From positions 62,503,066 through 62,567,065 of the forward strand of contig OZ026524.1 in assembly GCA_964019695.1 (NCBI GenBank): 64,000 nt of DNA. The letters are read 5' to 3'. This DNA comes from Loripinus fragilis. Its lineage: Eukaryota > Mollusca > Bivalvia > Lucinida > Lucinidae. Numbering within the stretch: position 1 is the first letter of the stretch; every line of letters begins with the position of its first letter. The position numbers and the translations under genes were made by a program. This document shows positions 49,864 to 61,690 of this stretch, in pieces. The notes under the pieces were generated by a model. That model searched no databases and was not told the origin of the DNA. It worked only from the letters and a program-made list of their open reading frames with translations.

Positions 49864-50695
49864 TGATTTATAAAACAAATGTTTTATTCTTATTAACTTA
49901 AGATTTTTTTTGCATGATCTGATGATTTTTGAACGTTTGGACAGATGATTAATCCATTAATATCTTCAGTTACAATATCCTTATTGCATATTGACATCTT
50001 CACAAGAAAGCCTGATTTAGTTGTATGTCCATAACAAAGGCGCAGTCCAGCATGCGCATCCGTGCAGACTGATCTGCGTGTTTGTTCTTTGCTAGTGATA
50101 GGTATAGTATCCAAACTTGTACATGAAATATTCCATTAGTCTACTTACTAGGCTCTGAAGCTAGACAGGCTGGCGTAAGCTTTATGTCGTTGTAAACCAC
50201 AATGGCACGTTTTCTCGTGATGAGACCCATATCTACTTAGTATTTCTTAGACATAAATGAATAACGACCATTATGTTTGGTGCTTACTTTCATCTACCAC
50301 CATACTTTTCACATGTGATCAATGAAGCTTCGAACGAGACTCTGCAGAAGTGCACTCTCATTCAGAAAGCTGTGTATCGCCCATGAGCTATGTGCTTTTT
50401 CATGCAAACGATCAAGTACACCTGAGAATTCATGTCAGAGCCTTTACAAAAGTATCGATTAACTAAATAACATTTAAACGAGGATACGAAAACTTTCAAG
50501 TGAGGCTATAACTCTAAACAGCCACCAGTTTTTTTTTTGCCACACCAGAATTTGGCAAAATCACATCATCTTTCTAGTGATGCAAAAGACTCAAAACCAC
50601 TAAATTACATAAATACAGACATAAGGGAGCAAAACATATATAATTATGACTAAAAAAATATATGCCATCATGATGAAAAAAATGGTCAAAGTTAA
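49864..50695. other. No gene recognised
   Basis: A hairpin-family fragment (GGCGCAGTCCAGCATGCGCA) at about 50,039-50,090; otherwise unremarkable. Confidence 0.4.
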
Positions 50696-51122
50696 AAACC
50701 CCGCGGGGGTTTTGAAAAACCCCGCGGGGTTTTTTCAACCCCGCGCGGGGTTTTTCCCCCACATTTTCCCGCAGGGTTTTTTCAAAAAAATAAATATTAA
50801 AATTTGTTCAAGAAACTAGTTTGTTTGATTGTAATTATTGCAGAAAATGATTGATATGGCTTAATTCCAAACTTTGATTTCCCCCGCGGGGTTTTTCTCC
50901 CATTTCAGATTGTGGGGGAAAAACCCCGCAGGGTTTTTTGAAAAATTCAAATTGACTTTTTTGTATTATTATTCATCACAATGCATAATAAAAAGTATAT
51001 CAAAAACTTTCAGCATTATATTGTGCCTCTAGAGGAAAAAGAAAATTCCCCCGCGGGGTTTTTCCCCCGCGGGGTTTTTCCCCCACAAAATAAAATGGGA
51101 GAAAAACCCTGCGGGGTTTTTT
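50696..51122. repeat. Cluster of CCCCGCGGGG palindromes
   Basis: Nine palindromes of the CCCCGCGGGG type (variants CCCCGCGCGGGG, CCCGCAGGG, CCCTGCGGGG) in three groups: 50,698-50,785, 50,881-50,940 and 51,047-51,122. Each is bordered by A5 and T5-6 tracts, in otherwise AT-rich DNA. Larger pieces (GGGGTTTTTCTCCCAT / ATGGGAGAAAAACCC) are also inverted between groups. Confidence 0.9.
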
Positions 51123-52284
51123 ATCCAAAAATAATAGTTTCAGTTTTTAGCTCAAAGAAGCATTTTACACTTTGTGTTCAAAGTTGTGAGAGTTTTATAT
51201 CAAAACAGAGAGATTTCAATTTCTCCCTTGGTGAGAAATCCTAAAATATACGTTACCAAAATGGCAATGTATCATTGTTAGACTGATGGCTGAGAAGGTT
51301 TTGCTCCCCGTTAAAGAATTTTGCAGACACATCGTATCTTAAAAGAGCATTTCAAGCTGCGTAGAACGAGAGATGTTTGCATGTGTACGATTGGGTGTTT
51401 GCCTCTGACAGTCTGTTACATATGTTACCATATAAAATTCAGAAAATGAAAAGTAAAAGTCTGTGCAATAAGAAGGCATTAAACTCCCGATTAAACTAAC
51501 TATTTAAATTACGCATATAGTTTGCCTACTGGATACCTAGAATACATATAAAAGTTTTAAAGCAAAATAACGGCATCCTAATGTGTTATGTGCGTTACTT
51601 AAATTAAACTACCCTTAAAAATGGTAATTGTGACCAATATTATTTGCTTTTACAGCTGATTTGTGCTTTTTTAAAATGCTTTTGATCTAGTTGTACTTAC
51701 ACACTCATTTGGCTCATAGAAAAAACAAAGTGTTTATCTATCTTAAATATGGTGCATTATATGAGCAATTAAACAACACTACCCTACGTTTTAAGGAGCC
51801 CAATTCGGTAGGTATTATTCAAGTAAAAATATATGAAATCTTCCATTATTTGATAGTCGTGCTAATATAATAAAGAATGATAAATTTTGCAAGTTCAACA
51901 ACAAGATAGGAGAACTTGTTACAGGTTGTTACTGATGTTACATAACATTATAAATAAGCAAGGACATAGACTTGGTGTAAGAGATGATATTTCAGGGCGA
52001 AATGAATATTTTTCACATAGTTTCCTATAAATCTCTAGGTTTTGGTGCTTTACTCTTAGGAATTAAATTATTACTGATTATCAAGACCTTTTTACAGATG
52101 TTATATATATATCAACTTTTTCAATATTCCTTGTGTGTATAATACTAAAATATAGATAGAGAGACGTGAAAAATAATAGTTTATATTTTAACATGACAAT
52201 TAAGTATTTGTTTTGGTTAAATGTAAATATCTAAACTAATCCTTATCCAAGTCATATACAATATATATCCTTATCAAAGTGACC
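51123..52284. other. No gene; dispersed repeat at 51,310-51,450
   Basis: The partner of 13,895-14,036 lies here. The rest is AT-rich with no coding signal. Confidence 0.45.
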
Positions 52285-53945
52285 CAAAATGATATTCACC
52301 ACTCCGCCATCCCAAGAGGAATCAAAACACCAAATTTGGGATTCATACATCAAATAATATAGGAGATAAGATCCAGACACGATTATTCTAGAAACTAGGT
52401 CATAGTTCAAGATCGCAGTGACCTAAAAATAGTATGCCACACATCAGCATCCAAAGATATATCCATACAGCAAATTTGGGATTCCTCCCTCAAATAATAT
52501 ACGAGATATGCTCCTGACAGGATTATTTTAGATATAAGGTCAAGATCACAAAACTGAAACATGACACTCTGCCAGCCCAAGATGCAACCACATACCAAAT
52601 TAAGGATTCCTAGCTCATACAATATGGAAAAAATGCTCAGAACACGGTTATTCTAAAACTAGGCCAAAGGAAAAAGTCACAGTGACCCAAAAAGTGTATA
52701 CAAGACATGGCCATCCCAAAATGCATCCACACACTAAATTTGGAATTCCTACCTCAAAGAATAACGAAGTTATGCCAATTCTAGAAACTAGGTCAGAGTT
52801 CAAGGTCACAGTGACCGGAAAATAGGACGGGACAATCCGCCATTCTAAGATGCATTCACACATCAAATTTGGGATTCCTACCTCTAATGATAAAAGAGAT
52901 ATGCTCCATTTATTATTATTCTAAAAACCAGGTCAAAGGTCAAGTTTAAGGTCACAGTGACCCAAACATGGTACGCAGCACTCCGCCATCCCAAGATTCA
53001 TACACATACCAAATTTGGAATTCCTATCTAAAAGAATATAAAAGATATGCTATGGGCACAATAATTCTTAAAACTAGGTCAGAGATCAAGGTCAAGGTGA
53101 CCCAAAAATGGTATGTGACACTCCATCAACCCAAGATGCGTTTACACACCAAAATTGGAATTCCTATCTCAAAGAATACAGGAGATATGCACCAGACTCA
53201 ATACAGTTTCTAGAAACTAGGTCAGAGGTCAAGTTCAAGGTTACAGTGACCCAATTATGGTATGTGACACTTCTTCATCCCCAGATGCATCCACACACCA
53301 AATTTGAGATTCCTACCTGAAATAATATGAAATACATGCTACGGGCATGATTATTCTAAAACTAGGTCAGAGGTCAAGGTCACAGTGATCCGGAAATGGT
53401 ACGAGACACTCCACCATCTGAGGAAGCATCCACACAACAAATTTAGATTTCCTACCTCAAAGCATGTAAGAGATATGCTCCAGGCACAATAATTCTTAAA
53501 ACTAGGTCAGAGGTCGAGATCAAGGTCACAGTGAACCGAAAATGGTATTTAAGACTCGGTCATACCAAGATACATTTGCATACCACATTTGGAATTCCTC
53601 TTTCAAAGAACATAGGAGATATGCACCAGTCTCAATGCAGTTTCTGGAAACAAGGTCAGAGGTCAAGTTCAAGGTAACAGTGACCTAATTATGGTACGTG
53701 ACACTATGTCATCCCAAGATGCATCCACACACCAAATTTTGAGATTCCTACCTCAAATAATATTAGAGATATGCTCCGGACACAATTATTCTAAACCTAG
53801 GTTAGATGTCAAGGTCGCAGCGACCCAAAATTGGTATGTGACACTCCGCCATGCCAGGATGAATCAACACACCAAATTTGGAATTCCTACCTCAAAGAAT
53901 TTAGGAGATATGCACCGGACACGAAGCGGGACGGACGGACAGTGC
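52285..53945 (+). repeat. Satellite array, unit of about 140-150 bp, about 12 copies
   Basis: Unit contains AGGTCAAGGTCACAGTGACC, then 'caaaaatggtatgtgacact', 'ccgccatcccaagatgcatc' and 'accaaatttgggattcctac'. Units differ in the length of the GGTCAAGG part. The array ends in 'gcgggacggacggacagtgc'. The 60-90 codon frames here are translations of the repeat. Confidence 0.95.
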
Positions 53946-54014
53946 GATTACTATATGCCTTCCTAAGTTCCTTTGGGGGCATAAAAATGGAAAAAAAATC
54001 AACATTTTTTTTCC

Positions 54015-54620
54015 TTTAACCAAACCACAACACATGTAGTGGGTTTGTTGATTCTTAACTTCCTATCAATAATCTTTCAGTTATAGTATAGTGGGTACTT
54101 AAAAGAACCATCTCACTGAGACCATTCTTTTGAGCACCCAAAACATATGATGTGCGGCTTAGAAAACTTCCAAGTAAATGGAGTAAACATCATCCAGACC
54201 ACCTTTAACCAAACCACAACACATGTTCTGGGTTCTCAAAAGGGCCGTCTCAATGAGACATTTGACTCTTGAACAACCAAAACATATGATGTATGGCTAT
54301 TAAAATTCCCATTGCAAGTAAATTGAGTAAACATTAACCAGACCTCCAGATAAGATTGTGTGCTGTAAAATCATTTTCCTTTTACCAAACCACAACACAT
54401 GTTTTGGGTACTCAAAATAACTGTCTCACAGAGACAAATGTTTTGAGCACCTAAAACATATTATGTGTGCCTTAAACAACTTTTAAGTAAATCGAGTAAA
54501 CATCCACCAGACCTCCAGATAAGAGTGCCAGATGCATAATCACCTTTCCTTTTACCAAACTACAGCACATGTTGTGGGTACTCAAAAGAACCCTCTCACT
54601 GAGATCACTTTTTTTAAAGA
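54015..54620 (+). repeat. Four-unit tandem array, unit of about 170 bp, with hairpins
   Basis: 'ccaaaccacaacacatgt' starts units near 54,020, 54,207, 54,385 and 54,556. Each has an arm pair such as CTCAAAAGAACCGTCTCA / TGAGACNNTTCTTTTGAG. The hairpin module matches 1,464-1,498 and 17,957-17,990. Confidence 0.85.
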
Positions 54621-54683
54621 AGCAATCTATTCAGGGACAAGTATTCTTTCTTTTTGTATTTTATCTATTGATAGCTAATATGT

Positions 54684-55214
54684 ATTATAGAACTTTTTGA
54701 TCTCTGTAAAGGCGGCACCTCATGAATGCGAAATTAGGCCTTGTCTACCTTAGACATAAGTAAAAGCTGAAAATGAGGCGTGGTTTTCTTCAAAAGTGAC
54801 TATCATCTTGCGCCATTACCTCAGTTGAGACGCAAAACATTATTTAATCCAGCTTAGTGACTTCATCCGAAAATGTCTCATTATTGGTTAACGTAAGTAT
54901 AGAGACAAACAGTGTGGACCCAGTATAGACAGCTTCCAAAGGAGCCATCTAATTTGGGTCTACACTGTTTGTCAACGTCGCTTCAACAATATTTTTGTAT
55001 TGGCGCTTTAGGGGTTAATAAATGTTGAGTTCAGTGTATAAACTGTTAGGATTTTCATGAAACGCACGCACGTTTACTGGCTCAAACAACTTAAACTCTT
55101 AACCAAATAGATAGAACATGATTTCCCTTCTTGAACAGATGAAATAGCCAAACCACACCCAGATATGAATATTAAAGTTGCCCCCTTTACAGTGACTGAA
55201 TAGCTCAATAATAT
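54684..55214 (+). mobile_element. MITE family A, copy 3
   Basis: Same orientation as copy 1. Ends CTGTAAAGGCGGCACCTCAT and CCCCCTTTACAG, outer TATTATA at both sides. The internal hairpin at about 54,905-54,972 has a different loop (CAGCTTCC / GGAGCCAT). No ORF. Confidence 0.85.
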
Positions 55215-55299
55215 AAGACCAATTCCCCAATTGGAAGATTCCATTTAAGAAATTAGAATCTTAAGGGGTGAATGATGGAAACTAATGTTCTCTTTCTAG

Positions 55300-57440
55300 G
55301 CTAGTATTGCTAAATGAGCAGTCTACTCAGGGACAATATTTTTTCATTTTTTGGCAGCTAGTATGGATTAAGCCAGTTTACCAAAGGGAAGATTCCATTT
55401 TAGAAATTTTGGATCTAATGTGGTGAAACATGGAAACATGATCTCATTCTAAGATCCACTAAAGAAACAATATATCCATTCCACAAGGGGAAACACACAT
55501 TTTATTTAACCACTTCAATTGAACATATGAGCATTAAATTTCATTTAAAAATAACTCTGGACATGCATTTCCATCATTATTATTACTATTATTATTATTA
55601 TTATTATTATTATCATTATTATCATAATAATAACTTAGCATCATAAAGAATCTTTCAATAATAGAGAAAACCTAAAAGTTTATAAAAAACACACACACAA
55701 AAACAACAACAAAAAAAACCCAGCAAACTCGCAAAAGGTTTCGTTAAGTTTGTATAAACACATTCTTTGTAACACATTCCTTGTAATAATCGCCAATTTC
55801 ATTCTAGACTTACACATACATATCGATACAATAAACAATGATTTGCCCATTTTGTATCTGAAAGGGTCACAGGTTAAAATTTCTATATTTTAAATCTTTG
55901 CATTCTTGCTAATTGTTTTATTCTTATTCTTAGTTGTAGTCTGCTGACTTATTTCATTTTTTTCATTTTAATATCTTTCAGGAACACTAACAGGATGTCA
56001 AACATTTTGAATTCAGATCAGGACCGACATTTTTTTAGTTTAGATTCAGGTCAGGACCGACAAAATGTCAGTCCTGGTCTGGATCTAAACTGTTTGCAAT
56101 TTTGGTTAATAACCTATTTTATTGAACCACTTCATTTGAATATATGAAAATAACTCTGGACATTTCCATCATTATTATTATAATAACTCAGCATCAAAAA
56201 GAATCTTTCAATAATGGTGAAAACCTAATAGATTACTATTAAAACAAAAAAAAAACCCAGCAAACTCGCAATCAGTTTCCTTAAGTTTATTCGAATTCTG
56301 ATATGAAAAAAAAAACATTCATTGTAATAATAATTATAACCCCTTTCATTAGGATAGATTTTTACATACATATTGATACAATATACATGGATATGCCCAT
56401 TTTGTATCTGAAAGGTGTCACAGGTAGAAATTTCTGTATTTGCATTCTGTGTAATTGAATATTCTTATTATTTTGTTGTCTTCTACTGACTTATTTCATT
56501 TTTCCCCAAATAATTCTTTCAGGAACACTGACAGAGTGACAAACTGTTTGAATTCAGATCAGGACCAACATTTTATCAGTTTGGATCCCGGTCAGGACTG
56601 ACAAAATCTCAGTCCTGATCTGGATCCAAACTGTTTGCAAAGGTTGATAGCATATGACATCAAGCTAAAGTGTTACTAACTGTCCCTGAAGAATGATTGA
56701 TTTATGTTTTTGTTTGTTTTGTTGCTTTACGTCCCAAGTCAACAGCTATAGTCATGGCGGGACGGTCAGTTCACCTAAACACACTTTTTTCCTGGGCAGG
56801 CTTGAAAAAGCAGTTAACCAGTACTTCGTGCACATACTTTCGCTTGTAACTGACAACAACCCTTCTTGAATGATTCAGTGGAAGGGAGGAGAATGACCTT
56901 AGATCAATCTCCATGAAAGTATGTAACGCGGCCGGGATCGAACTCGCAATCCCTGGGTCTGCAGTCAGACTCTCATCTGTTGCCAGACACGTTACTGACT
57001 GCGCTACGCGGCCGGTGATTGATTTAGTCACTGCAATTTCGAAATATTAACTCAATGGATTCCATAACTACATTGCTCAGTTAAATACAAGACCAGCTTG
57101 AATAGTCCTATACCAGCCTGCAAGGAGCAATCTACTATGGGACAATTATTCTTTTTATATTTCATTTATTGATAGCTCGTATGTAGAAATTCAGGATCTT
57201 AAGTGGAGAAACTAGTGAAGGCTGCTAAATGAGCAGTCTATTCAGGGACCAATATTTTTTTTTCTTTCATTTATTTGCAGCTAGTATGGATTAAGTCAGT
57301 TCACCAAATGGAAGATTCCATTTTAGATATTTTGGATTTAAAGGGGTGAAACACGGAAAAATGTCTCATTCTAAGTACAGCTGAAGAAACAATATATTCA
57401 TTCCACAAAGAGAAATGCACATTTTATTTAATCACTTCAT
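55300..57440 (+). repeat. Duplicated blocks
   Basis: Block X (GCTAAATGAGCAGTCTA... to CATTCCACAA...) occurs at about 55,308-55,560 and 57,228-57,440. Block Y (ACTCTGGACAT... to the AACTGTTTGCAA hairpin) occurs at about 55,490-56,105 and 56,115-56,645. Block Y copies end in hairpins of the GGATCCAAACTGTTTGC type. (ATT)n at 55,574-55,626. A young SINE (56,705-57,015) sits between the second Y and the second X. No gene. Confidence 0.85.
56705..57015 (-). mobile_element. Complete tRNA-derived SINE with target-site duplications
   Basis: 311 bp on the minus strand. The head from 57,014 reads GGCCGCGTAGCGCAGTCAGT (box A) and later GCGAGTTCGATCCCGGCCGC (box B). The body runs through 'gactgaccgtcccgccatga' to a tail GGGACGTAAAGCAACAAAAC, AAACAAAAACA. 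Perfect 11-bp direct repeats TGATTGATTTA flank it at 56,694-56,704 and 57,016-57,026. The 86-codon minus-strand frame (GRVAQSVTCLATDESLTADP) is the familiar translation of this SINE and not a gene. Truncated relatives lie at 1,125-1,262, 14,190-14,280 and 41,303-41,360. Confidence 0.93.
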
Positions 57441-57441
57441 T

Positions 57442-57688
57442 TTAACCCTTAAAGCGCCAAGAAAAAAAATGCATCTGAAAATGTTGTCTGCTGAAGTCGT
57501 CTGCTGCAAATAATTGCCTAACATTACTGACAAATTAAGTATAGAAGCAAACAGCGTGGACCTAGAACAGACTGCTCCTAGGAGCAGTCTGAACTGGGTC
57601 CACACTGTTAGCCATAGAGGCTTCTTAAACATTTCAGCAGAGAGAAAAGCAGATGACTTTTGTTGCGATTGGCGCATTAAGGGTTAAC
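57442..57688. mobile_element. MITE with TTAA ends (piggyBac-like)
   Basis: TTAACCCTTAAAGCGCCAA at the left and TTGGCGCATTAAGGGTTAA at the right are inverted with one mismatch. If TTAA is the target duplication, the termini read CCCTTAAAGCG, consistent with piggyBac-type elements. The 247-bp element has a strong central hairpin (57,545-57,612: GACTGCTCCTAGGAGCAGTC plus GTGGACC/GGTCCAC). No ORF. A decayed relative is at 15,780. Confidence 0.8.
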
Positions 57689-58561
57689 AATTGAAAAATA
57701 GACTTCTTTTTAAAAAATAACTGGACATTTCCATTATTATTAGTAGTAGTATGATTAACTCCATATAAACATCATAGTTAGCTCTGAATAGTTAGACTGT
57801 GGACACAGTGCGCTTATAGGGTGGAATACAGCTAATACTTGATAGGTATAATAAAATTTGAAAGTGGACATATAATAAGTCACCTAGCCATAATGAGCTA
57901 TAATTCAGGACATCTGTAAATTAACCAATCTGTACTTTTGGCTGCATGAATGTGCAGATACTGCAGAGCATAGATAAGAAACTACTTATACTTAGATTAA
58001 TCTATGGTAGAGCAAAAATTAGCGAAAATTGACCGATAACCCCTCCCCATCAGTAAAATGGAAAATGATTGTATGAATGATGTGACAAGATGTTGATGTT
58101 TCTTGGATCGCCGGAATTACTTTTTCAAAGAGGAGCAGTGGTGTTAAAATTTGGCAAAAACTTCGTTTTAAGAAGTGAAATTGCGAATTTCTGAAATCCA
58201 TTTGCAGCAACAGATACATGACACCAGCAAAGAAAGACTGAAAAATGATTATTGAGTCTTATATAAGTCCACTCTGATTTTATTATGGTGTCAAAACCAG
58301 AATTTTAATGTCTTGATTTTTTGGGTAAAAATCGGTGTTTTTTATAAATTTAAACACGGATTTTTGCAATCTGGCTGATAAAGTTTTAAAATATTGAGTT
58401 GCTAATTACTTTGTTTCAAATTTGATGCTGAATTATGCAACTAACATATATCTGTGTTGTGTATACTTAAAAATCCCACCAAAATATTTTCGTTTTTACC
58501 TCAAATCCGGCATTTTGATATTCAGGTATACTTTGTGAAATGCACGGATTTCTATTACTTG
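57689..58561. other. No gene recognised
   Basis: AT-rich; no motif recognised in the 66-codon frame near 58,019-58,219. Confidence 0.4.
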
Positions 58562-60298
58562 TATATGAGTCAATGTCAAAATTCGTCAAAATTCTTGTCC
58601 GTTTCATATCTTATGTAAACCGCTGATGTGATCATGAATTTTTTTTCTTCACACAATACTACTGATCATACTTAATAAGGCTAGCTGATAAAACTGAAAA
58701 ATATTGATGTGTAAATATATTTTATATTGGATTAAAACCCCATTTTTTGGCATTTTTGCCCGTCCAGCGGAAAAAATTGAACTTTCGACAAGAATTATAA
58801 AAAAAACTGTTATTTTCTAGGGAATTTTAACGGGCTGTATTGATAAAAGCATTATCAAAGTAAATGTAGGAGGTTTCAATATGTGTTTTTTCATTACATT
58901 TTTTGCATTTTTTTGCCAAAAAACCTCTGTCCCAAGCGTTTATGTCAAGACCGTAACACTTGATAAATTGCAAAAATAATACTAGATCCCTAATGGTGCT
59001 GAATCTGGTTTTCTGTCATACTAATTTGACACTTTCAGTTTACTAAGAATACATGTGTTTTGTAAAGCATCTACAGAACGGGCAAAAGAAAATACTGTTT
59101 TGGTGAGTGAAATTTTTATAGTATATTTTTTTTGTGTCAAATGACCGTAACACAAAAATGGACAATGGAATTTGATAAAAAAATTCTGGTTTTAACATCT
59201 GGACCAAATAAAATTTCTCAACAAGAAATCACTCTTGTTGCGATGTTTTAGGGAGTAATCATTATTTTAGGTAAAAAAATATGTAGAGTATATCAATACC
59301 GTAACAGTCAATACCGTAACGATGAAAATGTTGCGGTATTGACACATCTTGTTATGGTTTTGACATATACAGTCAAAAAAGTACAGTTTTGAATGCAAAG
59401 ATATTAGTTTTTAGTCAAGTTTATTAAGTGAATTTATGATAAGAATGCTTTATCAAATTTAAACAGAAGCATAAAACACAAATTAAATGATGAACTCGTA
59501 TAAACTGTTTGTTACGGTATTGACATATTGTTTTGTTTTCAGGCAGGGTTTGTCAATACTGTAACGGTTTTGTCAAACCCGTAACAAAATTTTGAAATAA
59601 TGCAATCTACCATATATTCCAAAATTCTTTCTGTGCACATGTGTCAACAGTATTAACATTGCAATCTGGTCTACAGTGCTCTACACCAAATCATAAAAAG
59701 AAGAATTACGCTAGCATATATTCTTTAAAGGTCAATACCGTAACATTTTTGTCAAGTACCGTAACAGTGATATTTTTGGGAAAAAAGTATATCAGACAGA
59801 GAAAACATGTAGATTTTAAGTACCTGATCAATTCCTTTGGTTGATTACAATCATACCAAAGCATTGTAATTTTCTAGAAATGTGGTTTTTAAACAAAATA
59901 CGGAGAAAATAGTATGCAAAATCACTTAAAAGATAAAAAAAATGCAATTTACGTTTGCTCATTGTCATAACTAATCATTTTGTTCAAATTTTACCTTTGA
60001 CACAATTAAACACATGATTTATTGAACTTATCCATTTCAACAAAATAAATATCCATGACGAGATTTGAAGAAAAAACAGGAAATAAAGTTTGTTATGGTA
60101 TTGACATTTTATCTGGTCATGTGATCTTTGAAACTTAATTATAAGGATCTGATTGGCTGTTAAGGTTTCTTTTCGCTTTTCATAGTATTTTCAGAAACAA
60201 CTTGTTACTTTCATGAAAAAAGAATATCATTTTATTTAATTCATATTTTTCCTTTTACTTCTTTCAAAATTTGACGAATTTTGACATTGACTCATATA
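58562..60298. mobile_element. 1.74-kb inverted-repeat element with a multiply repeated 14-mer
   Basis: 58,562-58,590 (TATATGAGTCAATGTCAAAA, TTCGTCAAA) is the exact inverse of 60,270-60,298. Inside, GTTACGGTATTGAC or close variants occur about twelve times on both strands: near 58,945, 59,140, 59,292, 59,306, 59,330, 59,350, 59,511, 59,550, 59,566, 59,731, 59,752 and 60,092. No frame exceeds about 70 codons. Structure fits a non-autonomous DNA transposon with internal transposase-binding repeats; the TATA at each edge could be the target duplication. No family recognised. Confidence 0.7.
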
Positions 60299-60414
60299 TG
60301 GACATTGTCATATTAAGAAAATGATGTACATATAGTAATTATTTCAAATGGAAACAGCATTTATCATGTACTATGATATCAAAACAAGTAATGAAATATT
60401 AAAAAGAGGACCAA

Positions 60415-61690
60415 GTGACCCTAGATCGCTTACCTGAGTTTTGTTTTAAACGTCTTATCTATAGGTATCTATTGGAAACTGGCCATGCTCCTGATGACCA
60501 GGCTTGTGGTCCATGTTCGGCCCCAGAGTCATAATTGGAACATATTTAAAGTTGTGTACCAGCTAATGCTACATACCAAATATCAGGGCTCTAGGCCTGG
60601 TGGTTTCAGACAAGAACATTTTTTTTTATGTTTTCACTATATATAAGGCAATGTAAAAAGAAAGTATGACCAGGAAATGCCACACTCACACATTGCATAC
60701 AAACCCACAGCACCGTGAGGAAGAGTCAAAGAACAATAACAGCCTCATAAACTCTGTGAGTTCCAGGACGATGCTATTTTGACCACAGAACCATAATTTG
60801 AACAAACTTGGTAGAGTACCACTTTGTGATGCTACATATCAAATATCAAGCCTTTAGTATCTGACAAGAATGTGTTTTAATATGTTCTCTATATAAACTT
60901 TATATAAAACATTGATCCCCGAGGCGGCCTCATTTTCGGCCGCAGGGCCATAATTTTTAACTAACTTAGTAAGTCTACTAGATGATGATTCAAGCCAAAT
61001 ATAGACTCTAGATTCTGTGGTTTCAGACTAGACTATTTAAAGTGTTCCATATATTATAAGCCTATGTAAAACATGTGACCCCAGGGTGGGGCTAGTTTTG
61101 GCACAAGGGCCATCATGTAGAGGTATACTTGATGATGTTACATAACAAATATCTATGCTCTATGCCTTGTGGTATCAGACAAGAAGATTTTCTCAATAGA
61201 TTCCTACAGTGAACGTCTGAGCTCGCAGGCGGGTCCACTTAATAGTCCTGTGCTCCAAATTGAATAAAATTGGTAGAGGCGTACTTAGTTAGGTGATGTT
61301 GCATACCAAATATCAAGGTGCTAGGTATTGTCGTTTCAGACAAGATGATTTGTTTTATGTTTACCCAATATAAAAGTAAAGCAGAGGGCAAAACCCAGAA
61401 ATCAATACAATCAAGTACCTCAGCTGACGGGAAAGTGAACACCACATTCAAGAGAGCCAAGGGATCAGCGATTTCCCAGTAGGTGATCACATGCCTATGT
61501 AAAATATGCCACCTCCAGGAATGTGCCATTTAAACCACAGGGCTATAATTTGTAAAAACTTGGCGGAGGTCTACTAGGTTATGCTACATACCAAATATTA
61601 AGACTCTGGGCATTGTGGTTTCAAACAAGAAGATTTTCATTTTGAAAACCTATTTTAGCACATGTGACCGAGATATGCAATGGACTAAAC
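60415..61690 (+). repeat. Satellite-like array, unit of about 150 bp, diverged
   Basis: Units contain 'gatgctacataccaaatatc', 'aagactctaggcattgtggt', 'ttcagacaagaagatttt', 'acatgtgaccccagg' and 'agggccataattt'. About eight are recognisable. Penelope-like tail fragments interrupt it at about 60,655-60,740 and 61,378-61,495 (both minus). One inverted unit is at 63,880-64,000. Confidence 0.8.
61378..61495 (-). mobile_element. Solo 3' end of the Penelope-like family
   Basis: 'agaaatcaatacaatcaagt' and 'aagagagccaagggatcag' match the inverse of the family's terminal segment. It is inserted within the satellite-like array. Confidence 0.7.

Noticed and set aside
50696..50800. Rho-independent terminators
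   Set aside because: GC stem plus T-run resembles one, but the context is eukaryotic and the motif is a clustered repeat.
52968..54019. Several 60-90 codon ORFs with repeated SYLKEYRRYAPD-like peptides
   Set aside because: Products of the 140-150-bp satellite.
56771..57031. 86-codon ORF reading GRVAQSVTCLATDESLTADP
   Set aside because: Translation of the tRNA-derived SINE, box A and box B included.
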